Positions 16,030 to 24,660 of a stretch of DNA of 64,000 nt are shown here, in pieces. The translations under genes were made by a program, and so were the position numbers. The stretch is from Phormidium ambiguum IAM M-71 (GTDB lineage Bacteria > Cyanobacteriota > Cyanobacteriia > Cyanobacteriales > Aerosakkonemataceae). The stretch spans positions 144,906-208,905 of the forward strand of contig NZ_MRCE01000012.1 of assembly GCF_001904725.1 (NCBI RefSeq), in the 5' to 3' direction. The first letter of the stretch is position 1. Each line of letters opens with the position of its first letter. The notes beneath the pieces were generated by a model. That model was not told the origin of the DNA and ran no database searches. It saw nothing but the letters and a program-made list of their open reading frames with translations.

Positions 16030-16965
16030 TTGAAACCAATAACTAACTACAACCTAATTTTGCCAGTGGGTACGCAGGTAGTAACTCGTGTGGAAGTGAA
16101 AACTTCTACAGGTGAGATTTCCTGTTTGCGGGGAGCAGTAGGTGAAATTGTCCGCTCTCCCACAGACAATTCTCATACTTACCAAATTCAATTACCTACA
16201 GGAGTGCAAGTTAATTTACGGCGACACGAATTTAGTATTCGTAAGCATTATCAACGTGAAGGATTAGAACAATCCCATTTATTAGCTGATTATAATTTAT
16301 ATGATTCAGTAATTTATCGTTGTGTGGTTGGTTCTAGAGCTTTTGGTTTAGATAATGAAGGTTCAGATATCGATCGCAGAGGAATTTACCTACCACCAGC
16401 TGATTTACATTGGTCGCTTTATGGAGTTCCAGAACAGCTGGAAAATAATGCTAACCAAGAATGTTATTGGGAGTTGCAAAAGTTTTTAATTTTAGCATTA
16501 AAGGCAAATCCTAATGTATTGGAATGTTTATACACGCCTTTGGTAGAAACAGCAACACCATTAGCAGAAGAATTGTTAAATTTGCGGCATATTTTCTTGT
16601 CCCAATTGGTGTATCAAACCTACAATAGCTATGTGTTATCTCAATTTAAAAAGATGGAGCAAGATTTGCGAAATCAAGGCGAGATTCGCTTTAAACACGC
16701 AATGCACTTAATCCGATTGTTGTTATCTGGAATTACGATTTTAGAAGCTGGATTTGTGCCAGTGCGAGTAGAGGAATATCGCAGTCAATTATTAGCAATT
16801 CGTAATCAAGAAATGAGTTGGGATGAGGTAAATCAATGGCGATTGAGTTTGCATCAAAAGTTCGATCGCGCTTTTGCTAATACTTCATTACCTGAAAGAC
16901 CGGATTACGAACAAGCGAATGCTTTCTTATTGCGTGCTCGTCGCTTTATGGTTGTCGGGGAATAA
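16030..16965 (+). CDS. RlaP-like nucleotidyltransferase (Pol-beta superfamily) with N-terminal SH3-like domain
   Basis: A 311-aa protein. Residues 10-75 look like a small SH3-like beta domain; the rest is the RlaP-type nucleotidyltransferase (COG3541, PF10127). The active-site signature is GSRAFGLDNEGSDIDRRG (G101-S102, D113 and D115). A conserved helix carries KHAMHLIRLLLSGI. RlaP proteins were linked to RNA repair through gene neighbourhoods with RNA ligases; no ligase is present here. The start is a TTG at 16030, supported by AGGAG nine bases upstream. A second RlaP-like gene follows after 14 bases. Confidence 0.82.
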   Translation: MKPITNYNLILPVGTQVVTRVEVKTSTGEISCLRGAVGEIVRSPTDNSHTYQIQLPTGVQVNLRRHEFSIRKHYQREGLEQSHLLADYNLYDSVIYRCVVGSRAFGLDNEGSDIDRRGIYLPPADLHWSLYGVPEQLENNANQECYWELQKFLILALKANPNVLECLYTPLVETATPLAEELLNLRHIFLSQLVYQTYNSYVLSQFKKMEQDLRNQGEIRFKHAMHLIRLLLSGITILEAGFVPVRVEEYRSQLLAIRNQEMSWDEVNQWRLSLHQKFDRAFANTSLPERPDYEQANAFLLRARRFMVVGE

Positions 16966-16979
16966 TCAAATTTACCTTT

Positions 16980-17750
16980 ATGGATACAATTAAGGCTCAA
17001 CTTTTGTCGATCGTGCAAAATCAACCTTACCCGTTATTATTCGCCACAATTAGTGGTTCGCATTTGTATGGCTTTCCTTCTGCTGATTCTGACTACGATT
17101 TGCGCGGAGTACATATTTTACCGCTTCCAGATGTAATTGGATTGATTGAAGGAGAGGAAACACTTGAGCGATCGCAAATTCAAAATAATCTACAACTGGA
17201 TTTAGTAACACATGATATCAAGAAGTTTTTCGGATTGTTACTTAAGAAAAATGGCTATGTTTTAGAGCAACTTTATTCACCGCTAATCGTCCATTCCACA
17301 CCAGAGCATGAGGAGTTAAAGCAAATTGCTCAAGGTTGTATTACCCGTTTTCACGTTCATCATTACCAAGGTTTTGCTCAAACACAATGGCGATTATTTG
17401 AAAAAGAACAACCCCCGCGAGTGAAGCCGTTACTTTATGTTTATCGAGTTCTATTAACTGGAATTCATCTGATGCAAACAGGAGAAATTCAAGCGAACTT
17501 GGTAACATTAAACCAGCACTTCCAGTTACCACAAATCCCTGATTTGATTGCTTGTAAATTAGCTGGAGCAGAAAAATCTGTAATCACAGATAATGATTTA
17601 GCATTTCATCAACAGGAGTATCAACGCTTATCTCAATTATTAGAAGAAGCGAGTCATAAAAGCCACTTACCTGATACCCCATCAGCTAAAGATGCTTTGC
17701 ATAATTTATTAGTAAGAGTGCGTTTAGGTACAGGTAAATTTCATGATTAA
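16980..17750 (+). CDS. Second RlaP-like nucleotidyltransferase
   Basis: A 256-aa paralogue of the preceding gene without the N-terminal SH3-like domain. The signature is GSHLYGFPSADSDYDLRG (G26-S27, D38 and D40), with the helix KPLLYVYRVLLTGIHLMQTG matching the first gene. Both active sites look intact, so the pair may act as a heterodimer or on two substrates. The 14-base gap implies co-transcription. Confidence 0.82.
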   Translation: MDTIKAQLLSIVQNQPYPLLFATISGSHLYGFPSADSDYDLRGVHILPLPDVIGLIEGEETLERSQIQNNLQLDLVTHDIKKFFGLLLKKNGYVLEQLYSPLIVHSTPEHEELKQIAQGCITRFHVHHYQGFAQTQWRLFEKEQPPRVKPLLYVYRVLLTGIHLMQTGEIQANLVTLNQHFQLPQIPDLIACKLAGAEKSVITDNDLAFHQQEYQRLSQLLEEASHKSHLPDTPSAKDALHNLLVRVRLGTGKFHD

Positions 17751-17834
17751 ACTGAAACCTTTAAATAGCTGGCAATTTTTTCGACTTTCCAATCTATAAC
17801 TGAGAGCCTAACTACAGTATCTTTTATCCGACTG

Positions 17835-18896
17835 CTACGAATATTGGATTAAGTGTGCCATGACGAAACCGATCGATGCGAGAAATAGCCATGATGCTCC
17901 TGCTAGATAAATTGGTTTCCATCCAATTTGTGTCAACTTACTTAAGTTTGTCTCCAATCCCATTGCAGCAAGCGACATACAGAGTAAAAATTGATTGCTT
18001 GTAAGAATCAATTGTTTGATGGATTCAGGAATAAAATTGAGGCTATTGATAAACACCAACAAACCAAACAATAAAACAAACCAGGGAATTGAAACTCGAA
18101 ACCGATGATGTGGTTCACTTGATAAGCTAGTCTGAGAATTGTGCCAACTTAGGGAACCAATAATGGGAATGAGAAGTAGCACACGAGATAACTTTGTGAT
18201 TGTGGCAAACTCACCGCTAACAGTTCCATTTTGAAACGCGGTTGCGATCGCTTGTGCAACCTCATGGATCGAGACTCCGCACCAGATGCCAAACACTTGG
18301 GGACTGATCTCAATCAAGTTTGGCACCAGAGGATATAACACCATTGCACAAGTGCCGAATCCAGTGATTGTAGCGATCGCATAAGCCATGTCCTCTTCAG
18401 AACTCTCAATCGCAGCGTTGGTGGCAACTACAGCAGAAGCACCGCAAATCGAGGTTCCGGCAGCAATAAGCTGAGTTAATTTACGATTAATATGCAAACG
18501 TTGTCCTAACCAGCAGGTCAGATAAAAGGTACTCACTGTGCAGGAAACAACCACAATTAGGCCAATCGGACCAACCGCCCATACTTCAGCCAAACTGAGT
18601 TTGAGTCCTAGTAAAATAACTGCCAGACGCAAAATTCGCTTCATTGAAAAACGAATTCCCGATCGAAATCGAGTTGGTGTTCCCCAAAAATTTTGAATTC
18701 CCATGCCCAGAAAAACCGCAATTAATAGGGGATTGAGAACCGTGATTCCCAGAATATGCTCAATAAATAACGAAAAAGCAGCGATCGATGCGGTTAACAT
18801 CAAACCAGGAAGTAGAATAAAGAGCCTGTCTCTCCAACCTAGAAAAACTGCTAGAAATAGCGATCGTCTTCGACTTAATCCAGATATCATCTTCAT
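17835..18896 (-). CDS. YeiH-family transporter, putative sulfate/sulfite exporter
   Basis: A 353-aa polytopic membrane protein (about ten hydrophobic segments) of the YeiH/PF03601 family. Recognisable segments are GTSICGASAVVATNAAI and GVSIHEVAQAIATAFQNG, which carry the family's conserved motifs. Members are annotated as putative sulfate exporters; the substrate is not well established. Here it ends a minus-strand series of sulfur-related genes (TauE-type exporter, Mrp, flavoprotein, ABC transporter), which supports sulfite or sulfate export. It lacks a clear ribosome site. Confidence 0.82.
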   Translation of the reverse strand: MKMISGLSRRRSLFLAVFLGWRDRLFILLPGLMLTASIAAFSLFIEHILGITVLNPLLIAVFLGMGIQNFWGTPTRFRSGIRFSMKRILRLAVILLGLKLSLAEVWAVGPIGLIVVVSCTVSTFYLTCWLGQRLHINRKLTQLIAAGTSICGASAVVATNAAIESSEEDMAYAIATITGFGTCAMVLYPLVPNLIEISPQVFGIWCGVSIHEVAQAIATAFQNGTVSGEFATITKLSRVLLLIPIIGSLSWHNSQTSLSSEPHHRFRVSIPWFVLLFGLLVFINSLNFIPESIKQLILTSNQFLLCMSLAAMGLETNLSKLTQIGWKPIYLAGASWLFLASIGFVMAHLIQYS

Positions 18897-18970
18897 GTTG
18901 ATTTCTATCTAATTGTCTAACATCACTTGTCTTGCATAAGTGTTTTCAAAGCGAGGCAATAAATCTCATC

Positions 18971-19147
18971 ATTAGACATCTCCAATAACTCTTGTAGGGT
19001 AGGCATCCTGCCTGCCTTTGAAATTCTCCTGCCTTACCCCCGTTATCTTCTCGCTCTTTCCTCTGCGTCCTCTGCGTCCTCTGCGGTTCATTAATCAAGG
19101 AGTTTTTCACCCGGATTTAGTATGAGATTCTATTTTGGAGAAGTCTA
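18971..19147. repeat. MITE-like element family 4, interrupted copy
   Basis: The left part (ATTAGACATCTCCAATAACT onward, 18971-19027) and right part (GAGATTCTATTTTGGAGAAG, 19124-19143, then TCTA) match the intact 75-bp copy at 62749. About 96 bp interrupt it (19028-19123), flanked by GAAATTCT (19020-19027) and GAGATTCT (19124-19131), which resemble a target duplication. The insert ends ACCCGGATTTAGTAT, the end of family 5, and includes CCTCTGCGTCCTCTGCG. Confidence 0.7.
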
Positions 19148-19201
19148 TTGCCTTACCCCGCAAAATTATTTCCCTATGCAATTTTTAACTCTGCAAAATT
19201 C

Positions 19202-19924
19202 CTAGATCACCAGAGCAAGTATCGCCGCGACTACTAATAATCCCAGGACAAATTTGCGAAATAGCGATTCATTAACTCGCTTAAAACAAAAGCCACCTAA
19301 AAACAACCCAAACAAGAAAACGGGGGCAAAGCGAGCAAAGAGAAAAAGGGCATTAATGGATAAAATTCCGCCGATCCAGTAGGTAATGAGGGCAACAAAC
19401 TGAGTCAGCGCAAAAAAGCTAATAAAATTTGCCCGGTTTGTTACAGCCTTGTTGTCTCCCGACAGTTGGTAAAGCACGATCGGCGGCCCACCAATTCCAG
19501 CTAATCCAGTTAAAAAGCCGCTCAATGCGCCAATTCCAGAAGTAAACGAAAGATGAGGCTTTGAGAAGTATTGATGTCCTGTTGCTAACAGTGCAACGAA
19601 GCAGAGTATCAACGCTCCAATAATGCGCCGCATCAGATTCGGCTCTAAAATGGACAGGAAGTAAGTACCTACGGGAACCATCACCGCAGCACCGATCGCC
19701 AACGTTAAAACTTCAGGCCATTTCGTTTGATGAACAGCCTCTGGAATCAGCCCACCCGCTGCTGTCATTTCTAAAAGCAATATCGCTGCAATGACTTGCT
19801 GAGGAGGAAACAAAAGACTCAGGGAAGGTGCCAAAATGAGTCCTGCACCAAATCCAGAAAAGCCGCGAGTAAATCCGGCGATCGTCACTAGAACCATTGC
19901 GATTAGCCAATTTACCGGAACCAT
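19202..19924 (-). CDS. TauE/SafE-family anion exporter (putative sulfite exporter)
   Basis: A 240-aa membrane protein of the TauE/SafE (PF01925) family with about seven to eight helices. The paired family motifs appear as GFTRGFSGFGAGLILAPSL and ALSGFLTGLAGIGGPPIVLY. Family members export sulfite or sulfoacetate released during taurine or sulfonate degradation. GAGGA lies upstream of the ATG. It lies downstream of the Mrp-flavoprotein genes and upstream of a YeiH-type exporter. Confidence 0.85.
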   Translation of the reverse strand: MVPVNWLIAMVLVTIAGFTRGFSGFGAGLILAPSLSLLFPPQQVIAAILLLEMTAAGGLIPEAVHQTKWPEVLTLAIGAAVMVPVGTYFLSILEPNLMRRIIGALILCFVALLATGHQYFSKPHLSFTSGIGALSGFLTGLAGIGGPPIVLYQLSGDNKAVTNRANFISFFALTQFVALITYWIGGILSINALFLFARFAPVFLFGLFLGGFCFKRVNESLFRKFVLGLLVVAAILALVI

Positions 19925-19995
19925 CAGTTTATCCTCACGTTCTTAAGGCAGCAGGCTTTACAGCTTTGTAATTCGTAATTGCCAGAATTAGAATC

Positions 19996-20106
19996 ATACT
20001 AAATCCGGGTTGATTACCCCCTTTTTATTTGAACCGCGAAGACGCGAAGAGCGCGAAGAGAAGAGGAAGAAGATACGCCAATCGGTAGCGAACCCGGATT
20101 TGGTAT
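19996..20106. repeat. MITE-like element family 5
   Basis: A 111-bp element with ATACTAAATCCGGGTT at the left (19996-20011) and AACCCGGATTTGGTAT at the right (20091-20106). The core contains GAACCGCGAAGACGCGAAGA. It lies between the Mrp stop and the TauE start and may separate or attenuate their transcription. Confidence 0.8.
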
Positions 20107-20136
20107 CACTAGCAATTCTCAAGCATTTATCTGTTG

Positions 20137-21231
20137 TCATTGCGCGAATTGATATTCTGGTACAGTGACTCCAAAAGTTGCGTTTAGTCCGGTGGCAATT
20201 TGACCAAAAATCAGGCTTAGAGGTGCATTGGGTGCTTTTAAGGGAAGCGGTTGCCCTTCGTCGCCTAGTTCACAAATGCGCGGATCGATCGGAATTTGTC
20301 CCCATAGCGGTACTTGCAGTTCGGTGGCAATTTGGGCACCGCCACCGCTGCCAAAGATCGGAGTTGGTTCGCCGCAATGCCCGCATATCAGGTAGCTCAT
20401 GTTTTCTACTAAGCCCAGCACAGGTACTCCGACTCGACGAAACATATACACGCTACGACGCACATCGGAAACAGCAACCTGCTGCGGCGTTGTCACCATG
20501 ATCACACCGCAAATTGGGCTTTCTTGCACGATCGTAATTTGGGCATCTCCTGTACCAGGTGGTAAGTCAATCAACAGATAGTCGAGTTCGCCCCAAGCCA
20601 CTTCATGAATAAACTGAGTCAAAATCTTGTGCATTACAGGCCCGCGCCATGCTAGCGGATGATCCTTCTCAGCGAGTAAGCCAACGGACATCAGCTTAAT
20701 ACCGTGTGCTTCCAGTGGTACAAAGCGTTGACCATCAGGCGTATCAATTACCTGTACAGTCGATTGGCTCAACCCCAGCATTTGTGGTACGTTAGGGCCA
20801 TAAATATCAGCATCAAGCAAGCCAACTCTGGCTCCTGTACGACTCAGAGCAGCAGCTAAGTTTACAGCAGTGGTAGATTTTCCGACTCCACCTTTGCCAC
20901 TGGAAACTGCTAAAGTAACCCGCACGCCTGGAATTGTGCAAAGTTGGACATAAACCCTTTTGCACCAAGATAGGTCTGAGAGGATTTGTTGTACTTGACC
21001 TTGCAAGGCATATTGATGCCGTCCGACATAAAGCCGTAGATAAACGTAGTCATCCACAACTTGCAAATTTCGCACCATGCCCAGACTGACGATATCGTTG
21101 CCAAGAATCGGTTCTTGAATGCGTTTGAGAAGTTGAGTTACTTCAGTCTTACGAGCCAGTACGATCGGATCGGGAGCAGGTTCTGGCTGGGGGGCATCAG
21201 CCCGATGGAACGGAGAAGAGTGTCTAGACAT
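20137..21231 (-). CDS. mrp: Mrp/NBP35-family Fe-S cluster carrier ATPase
   Basis: A 364-aa P-loop protein that binds and transfers [4Fe-4S] clusters in the cytosol. The N-terminal segment (about 28-98) resembles the DUF59/FSCA domain. The deviant Walker motif SGKGGVGKST spans 111-120, IDLPPGTGDAQ follows near 221, and the cluster-binding CxxC is C283-C286 (LICGHCGEP). The start is placed at the ATG at 21231, whose first codons overlap the stop of the upstream HEAT gene by 8 bases; 56 extra upstream codons would lie inside that gene. The overlap and lack of a good ribosome site suggest translational coupling. In this locus it probably loads the ferredoxin. Confidence 0.9.
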   Translation of the reverse strand: MSRHSSPFHRADAPQPEPAPDPIVLARKTEVTQLLKRIQEPILGNDIVSLGMVRNLQVVDDYVYLRLYVGRHQYALQGQVQQILSDLSWCKRVYVQLCTIPGVRVTLAVSSGKGGVGKSTTAVNLAAALSRTGARVGLLDADIYGPNVPQMLGLSQSTVQVIDTPDGQRFVPLEAHGIKLMSVGLLAEKDHPLAWRGPVMHKILTQFIHEVAWGELDYLLIDLPPGTGDAQITIVQESPICGVIMVTTPQQVAVSDVRRSVYMFRRVGVPVLGLVENMSYLICGHCGEPTPIFGSGGGAQIATELQVPLWGQIPIDPRICELGDEGQPLPLKAPNAPLSLIFGQIATGLNATFGVTVPEYQFAQ

Positions 21232-22201
21232 GGGAGGTTTCTGGCAAGGATTTTTGGATTTTGTCGATTGCTCTTTGGGAGAAGATTCGCACGTCAATAT
21301 CCGGGTCATTAAGGGTTTGCTGTAGAGCCGGAAGCGCATCTTTTTCGCCCAGATTTCCGAGAGCAGTTGCCGCATCCCGACGCACATCGGAGTATTCATC
21401 CGTTAGGGCTTTGATTAAAGTCGGCATTGCTCGAACATCAGTCACCTTTTGCAAGGCACGGACAGTAAACTTGCGAACCTGCCATTCCGAGTCATCCACT
21501 GCCACAATCAAAGCATCGATCGCAGCTGGATCGGCAAGCAGATCGAGAGATTGTGCTGCATTACGGCGGACTTGCCAATCTGAATCTTGCGTGAGAAGCT
21601 GACACAGTAATGGAACAACGCCCTCATCAGTCAGATGTCCCAGCGTTAAAGTAGCAGATCGTCGCACCATATCCACTGAGTCTTGAGCTAATGCTAAAGC
21701 AGGTTCGCACCGCACCACCTGATTTAAGTAGCGTAGAGTGGTTACGGCAGCTTCTCGTAAGATCGCGTGTTCCGACTCAAAGAAGGGCAAGACATAAGGC
21801 AATGCCTGAGCATCGTGAATCTTGCGGAGCAGAATCAGCACATTTAACTGAACATTGATGTCATCTTGGTGCAGGACATCTAATAGCTTGAGCAAATCAT
21901 TTGTGGAAACAAGTTCTTTCAAAGCTGAGAGTGCTTCTTCACGAATATCTTCATCGGGAGAACCCAGGCATTCAATCAGTGCAGGAATGGCAACTGGGTT
22001 TGCTAGCTCCCAAAGAGTAGTGACAGCAATCTTTTGCACCGCTGGACTTTCATCTTTTAAGGCAATGATTAAGCCCTCGATCGCACTTTCATCTCCCAAA
22101 TGTTGCAAAGTTTTGACAGCAACCAAGCGATCGTTTACGTCAGGCGATCGCAACATCTCAATCCACTGTGCAACCTCTGGATCAATATCAGCCGAATACA
22201 T
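21224..22201 (-). CDS. HEAT-repeat protein
   Basis: A 325-aa protein built almost wholly of HEAT repeats of about 31 residues (for example VRRDAATALGNLGEKDALPA and VRKFTVRALQKVTDVRAMPT), about nine to ten in all. Such alpha-solenoids are scaffolds; cyanobacterial relatives include the phycobilin lyase CpcE/F type, but no phycobiliprotein gene is here. It lies between the ferredoxin and Mrp genes and overlaps Mrp by 8 bases. I infer a scaffold for cluster insertion or for the flavoprotein complex. Confidence 0.85.
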   Translation of the reverse strand: MYSADIDPEVAQWIEMLRSPDVNDRLVAVKTLQHLGDESAIEGLIIALKDESPAVQKIAVTTLWELANPVAIPALIECLGSPDEDIREEALSALKELVSTNDLLKLLDVLHQDDINVQLNVLILLRKIHDAQALPYVLPFFESEHAILREAAVTTLRYLNQVVRCEPALALAQDSVDMVRRSATLTLGHLTDEGVVPLLCQLLTQDSDWQVRRNAAQSLDLLADPAAIDALIVAVDDSEWQVRKFTVRALQKVTDVRAMPTLIKALTDEYSDVRRDAATALGNLGEKDALPALQQTLNDPDIDVRIFSQRAIDKIQKSLPETSHV

Positions 22202-22241
22202 CGTTCTGTCTCCTTAGTTAATCTGATTGTTCCAAATCGAC

Positions 22242-22469
22242 CTAGCGCAGTAAAAATGGAATTTTTACTGTAATCGCATTGGTTGGGCATTCTTTCTCGC
22301 AAGGCAGACAAAACCAGCATTCGTCGTACTTCATATACGCCTTGCCTGTTTCAGGATTTTTAGCCAGCACATCAAGCGGGCAAACCTCAATACAGGCAAC
22401 ACATTTTTCCAGACATTTTGACTCGTCCACAATAACTGGGACATCGACACGCTGAGTGGTTAAAGCCAT
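22242..22469 (-). CDS. Two-cluster [4Fe-4S] ferredoxin, flavoprotein partner
   Basis: A 75-aa bacterial-type ferredoxin. Cluster motif 1 is C19-x3-C23-x2-C26-x3-C30-P; motif 2 is C51-x2-C54-x2-C57-x3-C61-P, with Trp after C51. It recalls the beta subunit of adenylylsulfate reductase (AprB) cut down to its ferredoxin part. It lies 72 bases downstream of the flavoprotein and 40 bases upstream of the HEAT gene, so it is the likely electron partner of the flavoprotein. Confidence 0.9.
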   Translation of the reverse strand: MALTTQRVDVPVIVDESKCLEKCVACIEVCPLDVLAKNPETGKAYMKYDECWFCLPCEKECPTNAITVKIPFLLR

Positions 22470-22541
22470 AGGTATAGCGATCCTTCTAATTCGTCATTCG
22501 TAACTGAGAGGTTGAGAAATACAAGTTGTTTTAGCAGTAAA

Positions 22542-24245
22542 TTAACGGACTGCTACATCGTAAACTTCGGTTTCGAGGTCTACGTTCACGATGTAAGGAT
22601 CGACGGGTCGTTTAAATAACTCCATCTCTCCAGCTTCGTTTTTCTTCAAGTTGACGTGGCAGAACCACTCTTCGTTGTTTTTCTCTGGATAATCTAGACG
22701 ATAGTGATAGAGACCCCAACGGCTTTCCTTGCGGAACAGCGATGCTCGTGCCGCCATTTCCGCACAGTCGCGGATAAAATGAACTTCCATACAGCGCATC
22801 AGTTCATGGGGATCGTTGGCTCCCATCAGGTTTAGCGTGGCATGATAATCTGCGAATTTTTCTAAACCAATTTCCATCTTGTAAGGAGACTTGGGAGGTT
22901 GTAGATAATCATTAACAAGTCGTCGCAATTTATACTCAACTTGAGTATGGGGAATTCCACTTGGATGCTGTAAGGGTCGGTAAATCCGCTCTTGCTCGGC
23001 AGCGAGAAATTCTGGATCGGGTTCGATGTGTTCCAATTCACGCAGGTATTCGATCGCATTTTCCCCTGCAATCCGTCCGTAAACAAATGCGCCAATCATA
23101 TAGTTGTGCGGCACACCCGCCATATCTCCAGCGGCGTAAAGACCAGGCACCGTTGTTTCAGCTTTCTCGTTGACCCAAACGCCAGAGGCACTATGACCGC
23201 TGCACAACCCAATTTCCGAGATATTCATTTCTACGCCGTGTGTGCGGTAGTTTTCTCCCCGTCCTTCATGGAAACGTCCTCGGCTGGGCCGCTCGTTGTC
23301 CCACAGAATCCGCTCGATTTCGGAAATGGTGTCGTTGTCGAGGTGGTACATTTTCAGGTGAACAGGGCCTTTGCCGGAGTTTAGCTCCTTCCAGATTTCC
23401 AGCATCATCTGACCGCTCCAGTAATCGCAGTTAATGAAGCGATGCCCTTCTGCATTGGCAGTGTAAGCTCCAAAGGGGCTGGCGACATAGGCACAGGCTG
23501 GCCCATTGTAGTCTTTGATGAGCGGGTTGATTTGGAAACACTCGATGTTGGTGAGTTCAGCGCCCGCGTGATATGCCATTGAGTACCCGTCCCCGGCATT
23601 GGTGGGGTTTTCGTAAGTGCCGTAGAGATAGCCTGATGCAGGCAAGCCGAGTCGTCCACAGGCTCCCGTGCAAAGCACGACGGCTTTCGCTTGAATCACC
23701 ACAAAGTCGCCATTGCGGACATCAAACCCGACGGCTCCGGTTACTCGTCCATGTTGTACCATCACACGAGTCGCCATGACGCGGTTAGTTACCCGAACGC
23801 CTTGCCGCTTTACCTGACGCGCCAGAATCTTTTTTAAATCTTTTCCTTCTGGCATGGGTAGGACATATTTTCCTACTCGGTGAACTTGCTTGAGGTCGTA
23901 ATTGCCTTCGTGATCTTTCTGGAATTTAACGCCCCAGCTTTCTAATTCTTGAATTACAGAAAAGCCTAAGCGACCTGTTTCGTAAACTGATTTTTGGTTC
24001 ACAATGCCGTCATTGGCGATCGTAATTTCCCGAACGTATTGTTCTGGCGTGGAATTCCCAGGAATGACCGCAGTATTAACTCCATCCATGCCCATTGCGA
24101 TCGCTCCACTGCGACGGATATTCGCTTTCTCTAAAATTAAAACGTCTGCGTCTGGGTTTGCTTGCTTTGCCTTAATGCCTGCCATTGTTCCGGCAGTTCC
24201 ACCACCCACAACCAAAAAATCTGTCTGCAAGTACTGAGTATTCAC
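22542..24245 (-). CDS. FAD flavoprotein of the fumarate reductase / adenylylsulfate reductase class
   Basis: A 567-aa flavoprotein. The FAD-binding dinucleotide motif is FLVVGGGTAGTMAG (10-23); the second FAD contact is VPGLYAAGDMAGVPHNYMIG; the capping and helical domains end with a segment rich in Trp/Tyr (RWGLYHYRLDYPEKNN), as in this superfamily. The architecture fits the SDH/FRD/AprA/L-aspartate oxidase superfamily, and the ferredoxin partner resembles AprAB. No quinone-binding membrane subunit is present. With an uptake transporter and two sulfite exporters nearby, I infer redox chemistry on an organosulfur substrate. True AprA identity is not shown. Base composition appears less AT-rich than flanking DNA. 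Confidence 0.85.
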   Translation of the reverse strand: MNTQYLQTDFLVVGGGTAGTMAGIKAKQANPDADVLILEKANIRRSGAIAMGMDGVNTAVIPGNSTPEQYVREITIANDGIVNQKSVYETGRLGFSVIQELESWGVKFQKDHEGNYDLKQVHRVGKYVLPMPEGKDLKKILARQVKRQGVRVTNRVMATRVMVQHGRVTGAVGFDVRNGDFVVIQAKAVVLCTGACGRLGLPASGYLYGTYENPTNAGDGYSMAYHAGAELTNIECFQINPLIKDYNGPACAYVASPFGAYTANAEGHRFINCDYWSGQMMLEIWKELNSGKGPVHLKMYHLDNDTISEIERILWDNERPSRGRFHEGRGENYRTHGVEMNISEIGLCSGHSASGVWVNEKAETTVPGLYAAGDMAGVPHNYMIGAFVYGRIAGENAIEYLRELEHIEPDPEFLAAEQERIYRPLQHPSGIPHTQVEYKLRRLVNDYLQPPKSPYKMEIGLEKFADYHATLNLMGANDPHELMRCMEVHFIRDCAEMAARASLFRKESRWGLYHYRLDYPEKNNEEWFCHVNLKKNEAGEMELFKRPVDPYIVNVDLETEVYDVAVR

Positions 24246-24660
24246 TAAAAATCTCCCTCAGTTTGTATGGCAATGAAAAAATTTATGCTGCGGAAAACGA
24301 GTCAACTTCACCAATTTTCTGCCGCCTTGTTCATTATCATATTGAGGCAAGAACGGAGCATCAACAGTGTTTGTAGCGAATGTTACGTTTTTTCAATTCA
24401 GGTATTTTATAGACTCATAACAGCATTCAATAGGGAACCTTAAGACTGGAGAATAAAGAACCAAGGAGTGATGTTTGTGCTAGAAAATGTGTAAAAAGTA
24501 TCCTATGTACTGTTTTAGCCTATTAACTTTTGAATTTTGGAATTTGAAATCAGCCTAAAGCGATTTTTTTACAGAATTAAGTTTAAAATTCAGTTTCAGG
24601 ATTACGAAATATCTTCTCAAGCTGCCGCCAAATTTTAGTGACGTTCATCAGGTAATTGCT
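24246..24660. other. Divergent intergenic region, flavoprotein versus LysR-fusion
   Basis: 415 bp between two divergent genes. It should hold the promoters of both and the binding site of the LysR-type regulator. It is AT-rich. I could not pick out a convincing LysR box, a terminator or a repeat. Confidence 0.5.

Noticed and set aside
21232..21399. Longer N-terminus of the Mrp protein
   Set aside because: The extra 56 codons lie wholly inside the HEAT gene and show no Mrp similarity.
22542..24245. Assignment as true adenylylsulfate reductase AprA
   Set aside because: The partner ferredoxin is much shorter than AprB and I cannot confirm the AprA active-site residues; only superfamily level is supported.
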